Source: an uncultured Eubacteriales bacterium (GTDB lineage: Bacteria > Bacillota > Clostridia > Christensenellales > CAG-917). From it: a stretch of DNA of 64,000 nt. The DNA lies in the NCBI GenBank assembly GCA_900548005.1, contig URIZ01000004.1:56643-120642 (forward strand). Reading direction: 5' to 3'. The translations under genes were made by a program, and so were the position numbers. Positions 8,946 through 16,140 of this stretch are shown here, one piece after another; position 1 is the stretch's first letter; every line of letters begins with the position of its first letter. Below the pieces are notes generated by a model that did not search any database, was not told the origin of the DNA, and worked only from the letters and a program-made list of their open reading frames with translations.

Positions 8946-9080
8946 TTATGCAGAGAGTTTCTTTCTACCGCGATTGCGACGTCTTTTGAGAACGTTTCTG
9001 CCGGACTTGGTGGACATTCTTTCACGGAATCCGTGGACTTTGCTTCTTTGTCTTTTCTTGGGTTGGTAGGTTTGTTTCAT
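8946..9080 (-). CDS. rpmH: 50S ribosomal protein L34
   Basis: A 44-aa basic protein that begins MKQTYQPKKRQRSKVHGF and ends RGRKKLSA, a full L34. It is preceded by a strong ribosome-binding site, AGAAAGGAG (about 9088-9096), and by a consensus promoter at 9152-9180. It is the first gene of the operon through mnmG. In most bacteria rpmH is divergent from and adjacent to dnaA; here dnaA is about 24.6 kb away. Confidence 0.97.
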   Translation of the reverse strand: MKQTYQPKKRQRSKVHGFRERMSTKSGRNVLKRRRNRGRKKLSA

Positions 9081-9151
9081 AACACTTTCTCCTTTCTAGG
9101 ACTTTTATTTCATATATTTGCGCGTATATAAAAATATATAAATGCTTAAAC

Positions 9152-9180
9152 ATTATAAATAAAACAAATAAGTGTGTCAA
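9152..9180 (-). promoter_or_regulatory. Promoter of the rpmH operon
   Basis: On the minus strand, TTGACA (9175-9180) and TATAAT (9152-9157) are both perfect consensus and are separated by exactly 17 nt. The rpmH start is about 70 nt downstream with a good ribosome-binding site in between. Confidence 0.92.
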
Positions 9181-9206
9181 GCAAAAGAGCAAAAGTGGCA
9201 TTTGTC

Positions 9207-9425
9207 AGCAATTAATAATTAATAATGAATAATTAATAATTGCGGCACGGGCGCAGCCCGAACAAAAGCCGTCATCGCGGCAACGGCATAGCTTGAAAGC
9301 AAGCAACGCCGAGAGCCGCATTAGGCTTTTGCTTAGCTAACCGCGCCGAAAATCCTTGCTATCAGTTCAGTCACGGGCAAAAACTCCTGCCGCAATTTCG
9401 CAAGATTGTCGGCTTGGTTGTTTAA
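9207..9425 (+). repeat. Dispersed composite repeat, modules A-B (copy 2)
   Basis: An AT-rich border of AATTAATAAT units (about 9207-9241) is followed by the GAACAAAAGCCGTCAT...CAAGATTGTCGGCTTGG sequence, closely matching 1525-1720 and 63630-63790. It ends at about 9425 without the GGGTGGGACACCC module present in the other copies. Confidence 0.8.
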
Positions 9426-9489
9426 GCGGTAAAATTTAAAAATTTTCCTTGTCATGTTGTAAATGCAAAGCGGAGATATTTTCATTTTT

Positions 9490-9735
9490 CCATGTCATTC
9501 AGAGCGTAAGCGAAGAATCTCGTGGAAACGAAACGGCACTACATATACGTCATTTTGCATCATTCCGCTCCCGCGAGATTGCCACGCCAAACAAGTCGGC
9601 TCGCAATGACAATATGGCGATATTTACATTTTTCCTTGTCATTCTGAGAGCATCGAAGAATCTAGCGTAGCGATATGAAATAAGTAAGTTATGCGCCTTA
9701 CGGCTAGATGTTTCGACAGGCTCAACATGACAAAT
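9490..9735. repeat. Two imperfect inverted repeats of the TGTCATTCTGAG type
   Basis: The first unit (about 9493-9610) begins TGTCATTCAGAGCG, contains GAAGAATCTCGTGG and ends GCTCGCAATGACA. The second (about 9636-9733) begins TGTCATTCTGAGAG, contains GAAGAATCTAGCG and ends AGGCTCAACATGACA. Each is bounded by TGTCAT and ATGACA. Related pieces occur at 2215-2255, 15165-15210, 35172-35262 and 63848-63890. Sequences of this type are common between genes in many bacterial genomes. Confidence 0.7.
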
Positions 9736-9763
9736 ATGGAGAATTTGACACAGACCATAACTA

Positions 9764-9892
9764 TGTGAGCGTGTCCAAACGGATGAATAACAAGAAAGGC
9801 ACGACTTGAACCAAAACCCAATGTACAAGGCGTACGTGATTTTGGGACAAGCCGTGCCTGACGAAGTTAGTCGCCTATTCTTTACACTCAAT
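9764..9892 (+). repeat. 129-nt palindromic element, copy 2 (outer copy at argS)
   Basis: Apex GTAC-AAGGC-GTAC at 9823-9835, hairpin CCAAAA/TTTTGG, inner stem AGGCACG...CGTGCCT and the conserved GACGAAGTTAGTCGC on the right. The left arm ATGTGAGCG (9763-9771) matches the inverted 3' end of argS, as does the left arm of the abutting copy 3. Its own right arm is degraded, so the outer pairing is weak. Confidence 0.75.
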
Positions 9893-10018
9893 GTGAGCGC
9901 AATATTTAGATGAAGAACAAGAAAGAGCCACTCTCACGGGCGGGAGCGTACTTGTTGTACGTGACTGTCTGTGAGAGTGGCTCTGCCGCAGTTATTCGCT
10001 AAATAGTGCGCTCACATT
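9890..10018 (+). repeat. 129-nt palindromic element, copy 3 (overlaps argS stop)
   Basis: The outer arms 9890-9909 and 9999-10018 pair with one mismatch in 20. The right arm contains the stop codon and last sense codon of argS (10012-10017). Apex GTAC-TTGTT-GTAC (9948-9960); the inner stem AGAGCCACTCTCAC pairs with GTGAGAGTGGCTCT. The internal-loop motifs are GATGAAGAACAAG and GCAGTTATTCGC. Confidence 0.88.
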
Positions 10019-11694
10019 TCGGAGGGGGCGGATATACCAAGCAACCCCAACCCACAGCGAATTACGTTGCCCACCGCTTTGGTGAGTGCAAGTCGTGTGT
10101 TGCGTGTGGGCGCATCGTCAACGAGAATGCGATGATCGATGTAGAAACGATTGAACTTTTCGGCAAGATCGACAACGTGACGAGTGACGTAGCAAGGCTC
10201 GCGCAGTTTGGCGGCAAGACGGACGGAGTCACCAAAGGTGATGACGGACTTGATAACGTCATAGCCTTCATCGGTGGTGATTGCGGCAAGGTCCATATTG
10301 TCAAAGTCTATATCGCCGCCTTTGCGGAGCGCGCTTGCGCAACGAGCATAGGTGTATTGAACGTAAGGCGCGGTTTCTCCGTCAAAGTTTAGCACTTTGT
10401 CATAGGAGAAAACGATGTCTTTTATGCGGTTGTTCCAAAGCGCGGAAAACACCACCGCTCCGACGCCGACGCTCTCGGCGATCTCGTCTTTGTTCTTGGT
10501 ATCGGGATTTTTTTCTTCGATGATAGCATGTGCTTTTTCAACGGCTTTGTCAAGCACTTCTTGCAGCCAGACAACGTGTCCTTTTCTTGTGGACATAGAG
10601 CCGTCTTCCATGGAAACCATGCCGAACGCAACGTGCTCCATATCGTCCGCTCCTGCAAAATCCATAAGTTTAAGCACCTGAAACAGCTGCTTAAAGTGCA
10701 GATTCTGCTGATACGCAACAACATAAAGGCACTTGTAGAAATCATAAGTTTTCTTGCGATAATACGCCGCGGCGATGTCGCGAGTGGCATACAAAGTCGC
10801 GCCGTCCGCTTTGACAAGAAGGCAGGGCGGCATGCCGTATTCGTCAAGATTGACAACTTGCGCGCCGTCACTTTCCACAAGCAAGCCTTTGTCTTTGAGA
10901 ATGTCAAGACAGGGTTGCATTTTGTCGTTGTAGAAGCTCTCGCCGGCATAACTGTCAAACTTGATTTTGAGGCGATCGTATATCTTGCCGACCGCTTTCA
11001 TGGTGACCTGCTTAAACACGTCAAAGTATGCCGTTGCCTCTTTGTCGCCGTCTTCTATACGCTTGAACCAAGCGCGAGCCTCATCGTCCATCTCGGGATG
11101 TTCTTCGGCTTCTTGGTGGTATCTGACGTAGAGTTTGTTGAGAAAGTATTCATCGTTTTGAGCCACTTCTTCAAGGGATGACCACTTGTTTGTCGCAACT
11201 ATGAGTTTGCCAAACTGCGTGCCCCAGTCGCCCAAGTGGTTGATGCCCACGACGTTGTAGCCGAGATGCTCGAATATACGATAAAGCGCACCGCCGATGA
11301 CCGTTGTGGACAAGTGCCCGATGTGGAAAGGCTTTGCGATGTTGACAGAGCTGTAGTCTATGCAAATCGTCTTGCCTGCGCCTTCGTCGGAAGATCCGAC
11401 TTTGTCATCGTTTGCGCTCGCAAGCGCCATTTGAGCAACGGTGTTTCTGTCAAAAAACACGTTGAGATATCCGCCCACCACTTCCACTTTGTCGACAAAC
11501 GGAAGACTTTCCACTCTCGGCAAAAGTTTTTGCGCGATAGCGGGCGGCGCGATATGCATCGTGCGTGCAAACTTGAAACACGGCAAACAAATATCGCCGA
11601 GTTTTGCTTCTTTTGGCGTTTCGAGCGCGTTTTCGACGTCTTGAACTGTCAATCCGTCAACGGCAAGCGCATTTGATAATTCTTTTTCAAACAT
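10012..11694 (-). CDS. argS: Arginyl-tRNA synthetase
   Basis: Charges tRNA-Arg in the cytosol. Features in order: an N-terminal additional domain, the class I signature HIGH (residues 124-127, in NIAKPFHIGHLSTT), the MSTRKG loop equivalent to KMSKS, and a C-terminal DALR anticodon-binding domain starting near VQYTYARCAS. The length of 560 aa is normal. CAGGAG lies 6 nt before the ATG. Its 3' end, including the stop codon, forms one arm of a palindromic element. No neighbour suggests an operon. Confidence 0.96.
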   Translation of the reverse strand: MFEKELSNALAVDGLTVQDVENALETPKEAKLGDICLPCFKFARTMHIAPPAIAQKLLPRVESLPFVDKVEVVGGYLNVFFDRNTVAQMALASANDDKVGSSDEGAGKTICIDYSSVNIAKPFHIGHLSTTVIGGALYRIFEHLGYNVVGINHLGDWGTQFGKLIVATNKWSSLEEVAQNDEYFLNKLYVRYHQEAEEHPEMDDEARAWFKRIEDGDKEATAYFDVFKQVTMKAVGKIYDRLKIKFDSYAGESFYNDKMQPCLDILKDKGLLVESDGAQVVNLDEYGMPPCLLVKADGATLYATRDIAAAYYRKKTYDFYKCLYVVAYQQNLHFKQLFQVLKLMDFAGADDMEHVAFGMVSMEDGSMSTRKGHVVWLQEVLDKAVEKAHAIIEEKNPDTKNKDEIAESVGVGAVVFSALWNNRIKDIVFSYDKVLNFDGETAPYVQYTYARCASALRKGGDIDFDNMDLAAITTDEGYDVIKSVITFGDSVRLAAKLREPCYVTRHVVDLAEKFNRFYIDHRILVDDAPTRNTRLALTKAVGNVIRCGLGLLGISAPSEM

Positions 11695-11783
11695 ATTTGC
11701 TCCTGAAAGAGTTGTTGTTGTTTACAATGGTTTTTGTTTTTATTTGTTGTTATGTTTAATTTTTTAGGTTTTTTGTTTTTGGC

Positions 11784-11912
11784 ATAAAAGTGTGATATTT
11801 GGATGAAGAACAAGGAAAGAGCGATTGAGCGGGCGGTCCAGCGTACTATGCGTACGTGACCGAACGAGCAATCGCGCTTGACGATGTTATTCGCCAAATA
11901 GCGCACTTTTAT
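11784..11912 (+). repeat. 129-nt palindromic element, copy 4 (reaches ychF stop)
   Basis: The arms 11784-11802 and 11894-11912 pair at 17 of 19 positions. The right arm reaches the last base of the ychF stop codon (11912-11914). Apex GTAC-TATGC-GTAC (11843-11855), hairpin CGGTCC/GTGACCG, inner stem GCGATTG/CAATCGC. Internal loops are GGATGAAGAACAAGGA and GACGATGTTATTCGCC. This is a single copy, unlike the pairs at argS and dnaN. Confidence 0.87.
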
Positions 11913-12994
11913 TAGACGTTGATGCGGAACAAAACAACATCATTGTCCTGCATCACATAATCCTTCCCTTCACTGCGCACTTTGCCGCGCTCTTTGGCTA
12001 CGTTGAACGAGCCACATTCGAGAAGAGTTGCATAATCGACGATTTCGGCACGAATGAAACCGCGCTCGAAGTCGCTGTGGATTTTGCCGGCGGCTTGGGG
12101 GGCTTTTGTGCCTTTGACGATGGTCCAGGCGCGAGTTTCCTTTTCGCCGGCGGTGAGATAGCTTATGAGTCCCAAGAGTTTGTAGGACGCTTTGACAAGG
12201 CGATCGAGACCGCTTTCTTTAAGACCGTAGTCTTCCATGAACATGGCGCGATCTTCATCGGTGAGCTCGGACAAATCTTCTTCGAGCTTGGCACAAAGCA
12301 CGATAGCCTCGGTGTTTTCATCCTTGGCGATTTTTTCGACCTGAGCAGTGTATGCATTGCCGTTTATGCCTGCCTCGTCGGTGTTGGCGACGTAAATCAC
12401 GGGCTTGGACGTCAACAAAAACTGCTCGTCCACAAACTGCTTGAAGTCCGCATCCATGTCGAGATTGCGGAGTGCTTTGCCGCTTTCAAGCCAGTTTTTC
12501 ATGATTGTAAGGCGGTCGATGTCTTCTTGATATTTCTTGTCCGCCTTGACTTTGGTTTGGGCGGTTGACATGCGGCGTTCGAGCGTTTCAAGGTCGGCAA
12601 AGACAAGCTCGAGATTGATGGTTTCTATGTCGCGAGCAGGATCTACACTGCCGTCAACGTGCGTGATGTTGGCATCGTCAAAGCATCTGACAACATGCAC
12701 GATTGCATCCACTTCTCTTATGTGCGACAAAAATTTGTTGCCCAAGCCTTCTCCGCGGCTTGCGCCCTTGACAAGACCTGCGATGTCCACAAATTCAAGA
12801 GAGGTCGGAGTGATTTTTTTGCTGTCGTAAAGGGCGGCGAGTTTCTCGAGTCTTTCATCGGGCACTGCCACCACGCCCACGTTGGGCTCTATCGTGCAAA
12901 ACGGATAGTTTGCCGCTTGCGCTCCCGCTTTTGTGATTGCGTTGAACAACGTACTTTTGCCCACGTTGGGCAAGCCTACGACACCTAATTTCAT
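11912..12994 (-). CDS. ychF: Ribosome-binding ATPase YchF/EngD
   Basis: Obg-family P-loop protein that prefers ATP and binds ribosomes. The N-terminus MKLGVVGLPNVGKSTLFNAIT carries the P-loop. DIAGLVKGASRGEGLGN is the family G3 segment, and the usual NKxD is replaced by the family's NTDE. A C-terminal TGS domain ends in DNDVVLFRINV. The product is 360 aa, typical. The open frame continues upstream to 13447, but that part is unlike YchF, overlaps uppP on the other strand, and lies beyond the ribosome-binding site AGGAGAAAAA at this ATG; I therefore reject the extension. Confidence 0.96.
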   Translation of the reverse strand: MKLGVVGLPNVGKSTLFNAITKAGAQAANYPFCTIEPNVGVVAVPDERLEKLAALYDSKKITPTSLEFVDIAGLVKGASRGEGLGNKFLSHIREVDAIVHVVRCFDDANITHVDGSVDPARDIETINLELVFADLETLERRMSTAQTKVKADKKYQEDIDRLTIMKNWLESGKALRNLDMDADFKQFVDEQFLLTSKPVIYVANTDEAGINGNAYTAQVEKIAKDENTEAIVLCAKLEEDLSELTDEDRAMFMEDYGLKESGLDRLVKASYKLLGLISYLTAGEKETRAWTIVKGTKAPQAAGKIHSDFERGFIRAEIVDYATLLECGSFNVAKERGKVRSEGKDYVMQDNDVVLFRINV

Positions 12995-13081
12995 TTTTTC
13001 TCCTAATACACGTTCTTGCGTGCGATGATTCTTAATACAATAGTTTAGTATAAACGAAATTGAAGAGAGTGTAAAGAGAAA

Positions 13082-13846
13082 ATGGAAATTTGGGAAGCGT
13101 TGGTTTTGGGCATCATACAGGGTGCGAGCGAGTTTTTGCCGATATCGTCGTCGGGGCATCTGCTGATTTTGGAAAAGGCGGGAGTGGGAAAACAAGACCT
13201 TTTCTTCAACGTGATGTTGCATGTAGGCACGCTTGTTGCCGTGCTTATCGCAACAAGAAAAACCTGGTGGCAACTTCTTCGCCACCCCGTCAACAAAACC
13301 AACGGATATTTGCTTGCAGCCTGCGTGCCGACAGTGGCTATCGCCTTTTTGTTCAAGCTGTTTGCGCCCGCCCTTTTGGATGGCAAATTGCTTGGGTGCG
13401 GATTTGTGCTGTCGGCATGTCTTATGTATGTCGGTGAAAACTTTCAAATGACCAAATCGCCACTTCTTACACTCAAAAAGAGTATATTAACTGGCGTTTT
13501 GCAAGGTATCGCCGTTTTGCCGGGTGTGTCGAGAAGCGGCGCAACAATATCCGCTCTCACCTTTCAAGGCATTGAAAAAGAGAACGCGACAACGTTCTCT
13601 TTTCTGCTTTCCATCCCCATAATCATAGGCTCTGCCGCCTATGAAAGCATCGATCTTGTCATAGGCAAAACACCGCTTTCAATCTCGCCCGAGGCGGTTG
13701 TCACAGGTGTTGTCGCCGCCTTTTTGTCGGGGCTTTTGTCCATAAAAGTGTTCTTGAAATTTGTCAAAAAACACTCACTTGCAGGCTTTGTCACATACAC
13801 GCTGATCCTTGGGATCGTGCTGTCTATCCTGCCGTTTTTCCTATAA
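13082..13846 (+). CDS. uppP: Undecaprenyl-diphosphatase
   Basis: Integral membrane phosphatase that recycles the lipid carrier of peptidoglycan synthesis and gives basal bacitracin resistance. Both active-site motifs are present: QGASEFLPISSSGHL near the N-terminus and LPGVSRSGATIS in the middle. About eight hydrophobic segments and a length of 254 aa fit the family. The gene diverges from ychF across an 87-nt gap, so the two promoters must overlap there; a TATAAA about 30 nt before the ATG is a possible -10. The ribosome-binding site is weak (GAGAG or AAAGAG). Confidence 0.95.
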   Translation: MEIWEALVLGIIQGASEFLPISSSGHLLILEKAGVGKQDLFFNVMLHVGTLVAVLIATRKTWWQLLRHPVNKTNGYLLAACVPTVAIAFLFKLFAPALLDGKLLGCGFVLSACLMYVGENFQMTKSPLLTLKKSILTGVLQGIAVLPGVSRSGATISALTFQGIEKENATTFSFLLSIPIIIGSAAYESIDLVIGKTPLSISPEAVVTGVVAAFLSGLLSIKVFLKFVKKHSLAGFVTYTLILGIVLSILPFFL

Positions 13847-13868
13847 AAACTCTTTTTGGAAAAAGCGG

Positions 13869-15023
13869 TTATTTTGCAAGCTCAACGGCAAGATTTTCTA
13901 TCTCTTGCTCGTTTTGAGAAGTCATTGCCGACAAGATTTTGACGGACGGCTCGACAAATTCGATGTTCTTTGAACCTTCAAACATGCCCTTCATCACCTT
14001 TGCGGACATGGGTGCCCAAGTGCCGTTTTCGATGAGAGCTATTTTTCTCGATTGATAGTTTCTTTCAACAAGTTTTGCGATAAATTCTCTCATCGCAGGG
14101 AACGCGTCGCCGTTGTAAGTGGGGCAAGCAAGCACGAGTTTTGAGTGCTTGAACGCGTCTTCAACATTCTCTGCCCAATCGCTGCGAGCAAGGTCGGATA
14201 TTGCAACTTTCACGCCCTTTTCTTCAAGTTTTGCGGCAAGCAATTTCGCCGCTTTTTCGGTGTGCCCGTACACGGACGCGTATGCGATAAACACTCCGTC
14301 CGTTTCAGACAAGTAGGAAGACCACGTGTTGTAAAGACCGAGATAATAGCCGAGATTGTCGGAAAGAACGGGGCCGTGCAATGCGCAGATAATCTTTATG
14401 TCGAGCCCTTGCAACTTCTTGAACAAGTTTTGCACCTGAACGCCGTATTTGCCCACGATGCCGAAATAATAGCGTCTTGCTTCACACGTCCAATCTTCGT
14501 CCGTGACGTCAAGTGCTCCGAATTTACCAAACGCATCGGCGGAAAACAGCACTTTGTCCGTTTCGTCATAAGTCATCACCACTTCAGGCCAATGCACCAT
14601 GGGCGCGGTGACAAATTTGAAAACGTGTTTGCCCGTTTCAAGCACACTGCCGTCCGAAACCACCAATCTCCTGTCGGCAAACTCTGTCCCGAAATAGTTT
14701 TTCATCATCTGAAAAGCCTTTTGCGACGACACCACTGTTGCGGTGGGATATTTGTCCGTGAACCTGACAACGTTTGCCGAATGGTCGGGCTCCATGTGTT
14801 GAACAACCAAATAATCGGGCGTTTTGCCGCCAAGCACGCTTTCCACATTGGCAAGCCACTCGTCACCGAAATGCGCGTCAACGCTGTCAAAAACGGTGAT
14901 TTTGTCGTCCAAAACAACGTAGGAATTGTAAGACATGCCGTTGGGGACAATATACATGCCTTCAAACAGGTCAACTTTGTGATCGTTTACGCCCACGTAG
15001 AATATATCGTTTGTGATTTTCAT
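13869..15023 (-). CDS. Flavodiiron protein (oxygen/NO reductase, FprA type)
   Basis: Reduces O2 to water and/or NO to N2O, a standard defence of anaerobes. The N-terminal metallo-beta-lactamase-like half has the di-iron ligands HMEPDH (residues 76-81) and later SADAFG and ALHGP. The C-terminal flavodoxin half (from about residue 245) starts VFIAYASVYGHTEKAA and contains CPTYNGDAFPAM. The length of 384 aa is that of a two-domain protein, so a separate rubredoxin or reductase must supply electrons; none is nearby. A good promoter lies at 15070-15098 and GGAGCG precedes the ATG. It converges on uppP with 22 nt between them. Confidence 0.94.
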   Translation of the reverse strand: MKITNDIFYVGVNDHKVDLFEGMYIVPNGMSYNSYVVLDDKITVFDSVDAHFGDEWLANVESVLGGKTPDYLVVQHMEPDHSANVVRFTDKYPTATVVSSQKAFQMMKNYFGTEFADRRLVVSDGSVLETGKHVFKFVTAPMVHWPEVVMTYDETDKVLFSADAFGKFGALDVTDEDWTCEARRYYFGIVGKYGVQVQNLFKKLQGLDIKIICALHGPVLSDNLGYYLGLYNTWSSYLSETDGVFIAYASVYGHTEKAAKLLAAKLEEKGVKVAISDLARSDWAENVEDAFKHSKLVLACPTYNGDAFPAMREFIAKLVERNYQSRKIALIENGTWAPMSAKVMKGMFEGSKNIEFVEPSVKILSAMTSQNEQEIENLAVELAK

Positions 15024-15069
15024 AAGATACGCTCCATTCGATAAGTTTTTATCTATATATTATGTGAAA

Positions 15070-15098
15070 ATTATATCACATAATTATATAGTGTGCAA
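15070..15098 (-). promoter_or_regulatory. Promoter of the flavodiiron protein gene
   Basis: Minus strand TTGCAC (15093-15098), 17 nt, then TATAAT (15070-15075) preceded by TG one base upstream (extended -10). The ATG is about 45 nt downstream with a ribosome-binding site. Confidence 0.8.
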
Positions 15099-15106
15099 AG
15101 GGTATT

Positions 15107-15810
15107 GAATTAATAATTAATAATTAATAATAAATAATTATGGTGCGGGCGCAGAAAAAGTTTGTCGTTTCGTTTCCACGAGATTGCCACGCAAGCTCGC
15201 AATGACAAAGTTTTTCGGTTGCGCCCGAAATGAAAGCCTATTCGGAGTGTACTTATAAACGTAATGTGGAACTTCGAAGACGTGACAAAACCGCCGACCG
15301 CGAGCTTATGGAGCGGTCTTTTTGACGTCCACTCATTCAAGGGACACTTATACACGCACTCTGCCCATTCGAAGTGTTCTTATAAACGGAATGTGTGACT
15401 TCGAAGACGGAACACGAGCCGCAACGGCGGCGAGCAAATAAGCGCCGAGCAAGACGGTTGTACGAGCGACTGCGCCGTGTTGTTGGCTACTGCCTGGCGC
15501 ACAAAGCGTGGTGGCATAACAAGGGGACGATACTTTTCTATGCGAGTGCCGACTTCCCCTCTTCGAGCGATGTGTGGCTAAAAAGAGAAAGTACCTTGTT
15601 CGAGAAGTAGGGCGCGACGCGTAAAACAAGTCGTCCAGTGGACGAATTGTAGCCAAAGCGAACAAGGCGGATTGCCACGCAAACGCCGCAGTCGGACAAA
15701 GCCCGAAGGGAAGGGGTAATGTTGCATTTAAGGTTTTCAACGCAAAACTTTTGTAGTGCCGTGAACAAAACAAAAACTTTATCGGTGTCAAGCGATGCCG
15801 TTGCCGCTAT
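15107..15810 (+). repeat. Dispersed composite repeat, modules A, D-G (copy 2)
   Basis: An AT-rich border (15107-15140) is followed by a fragment of the TGTCATT-type repeat (15165-15210), the ACTTATAAACG...ACTCATTCAAG blocks (15225-15410), GCCGAGCAAGACGGTTGTAC (about 15443) and TGCGAGTGCCGACT (about 15541), then a TATCGGTG block near 15780. At 15797-15821 a reversed piece of module B (GATGCCGTTGCCGCTATGAC) appears. The order of modules differs from 1501-2240, so the island is mosaic. No gene is supported. Confidence 0.7.
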
Positions 15811-15829
15811 GACGGCTTTTGTTACATAT

Positions 15830-15958
15830 ACCAAACTGCGATAAATAGATGAAGAACAAGGAAGAGCCGTGCTAACGGCAACCCTAACGTACAAGACGTA
15901 CGTGAGTTGGCAGGCTCGGGGTACTGTAAGGAACGAAGTGACGGAATAGCGATTGTTA
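15830..15958 (+). repeat. 129-nt palindromic element, copy 5 (outer copy, decayed)
   Basis: The left arm ACCAAACTGCG (15830-15840) is the inverted 3' end of the downstream glucosidase gene, as in copy 6. Apex GTAC-AAGAC-GTAC (15889-15901), hairpin CAACCC/GAGTTG and short stem GAGCC/GGCTC. The 3' half is altered but keeps ACGAAGT and AATAGCG. A second hairpin (GCGATTG with CAATCGC) follows at 15948-15976. Confidence 0.7.
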
Positions 15959-16011
15959 CGCTTTTGCGTCAATCGCGTCCAAAGTCAGTCGCTTTTAAAC
16001 ACACTATATAT

Positions 16012-16140
16012 ACCAAACTGCGCTAAATAGATGAAGAACAAGGAAACGCCCCTTGGGCAGCAACCCTAATGTACAAGCAGTACATGAGTTGATGAACAAG
16101 GGGCGTTGACACAGTTATTCGCTATTTAGCGCAGTTTGGT
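16012..16140 (+). repeat. 129-nt palindromic element, copy 6 (overlaps glucosidase stop)
   Basis: The outer arms 16012-16030 and 16122-16140 are a perfect 19-bp inverted repeat. The right arm contains the last four sense codons (Thr-Lys-Leu-Arg) and the stop codon of the glucosidase gene. Inner stem AACGCCCCTTG/CAAGGGGCGTT, hairpin CAACCC/GAGTTG, apex GTAC-AAGCA-GTAC (16071-16083). Internal loops are GATGAAGAACAAGGA and GACACAGTTATTCGC. Confidence 0.9.

Noticed and set aside
13000..13447. N-terminal extension of YchF
   Set aside because: The extension has no similarity to YchF, overlaps uppP, and lies upstream of a clear ribosome-binding site and conserved start.
15348..15972. Frames of about 145 codons in the second repeat island
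   Set aside because: They cross unrelated modules and a palindromic element, and other copies break the frame.
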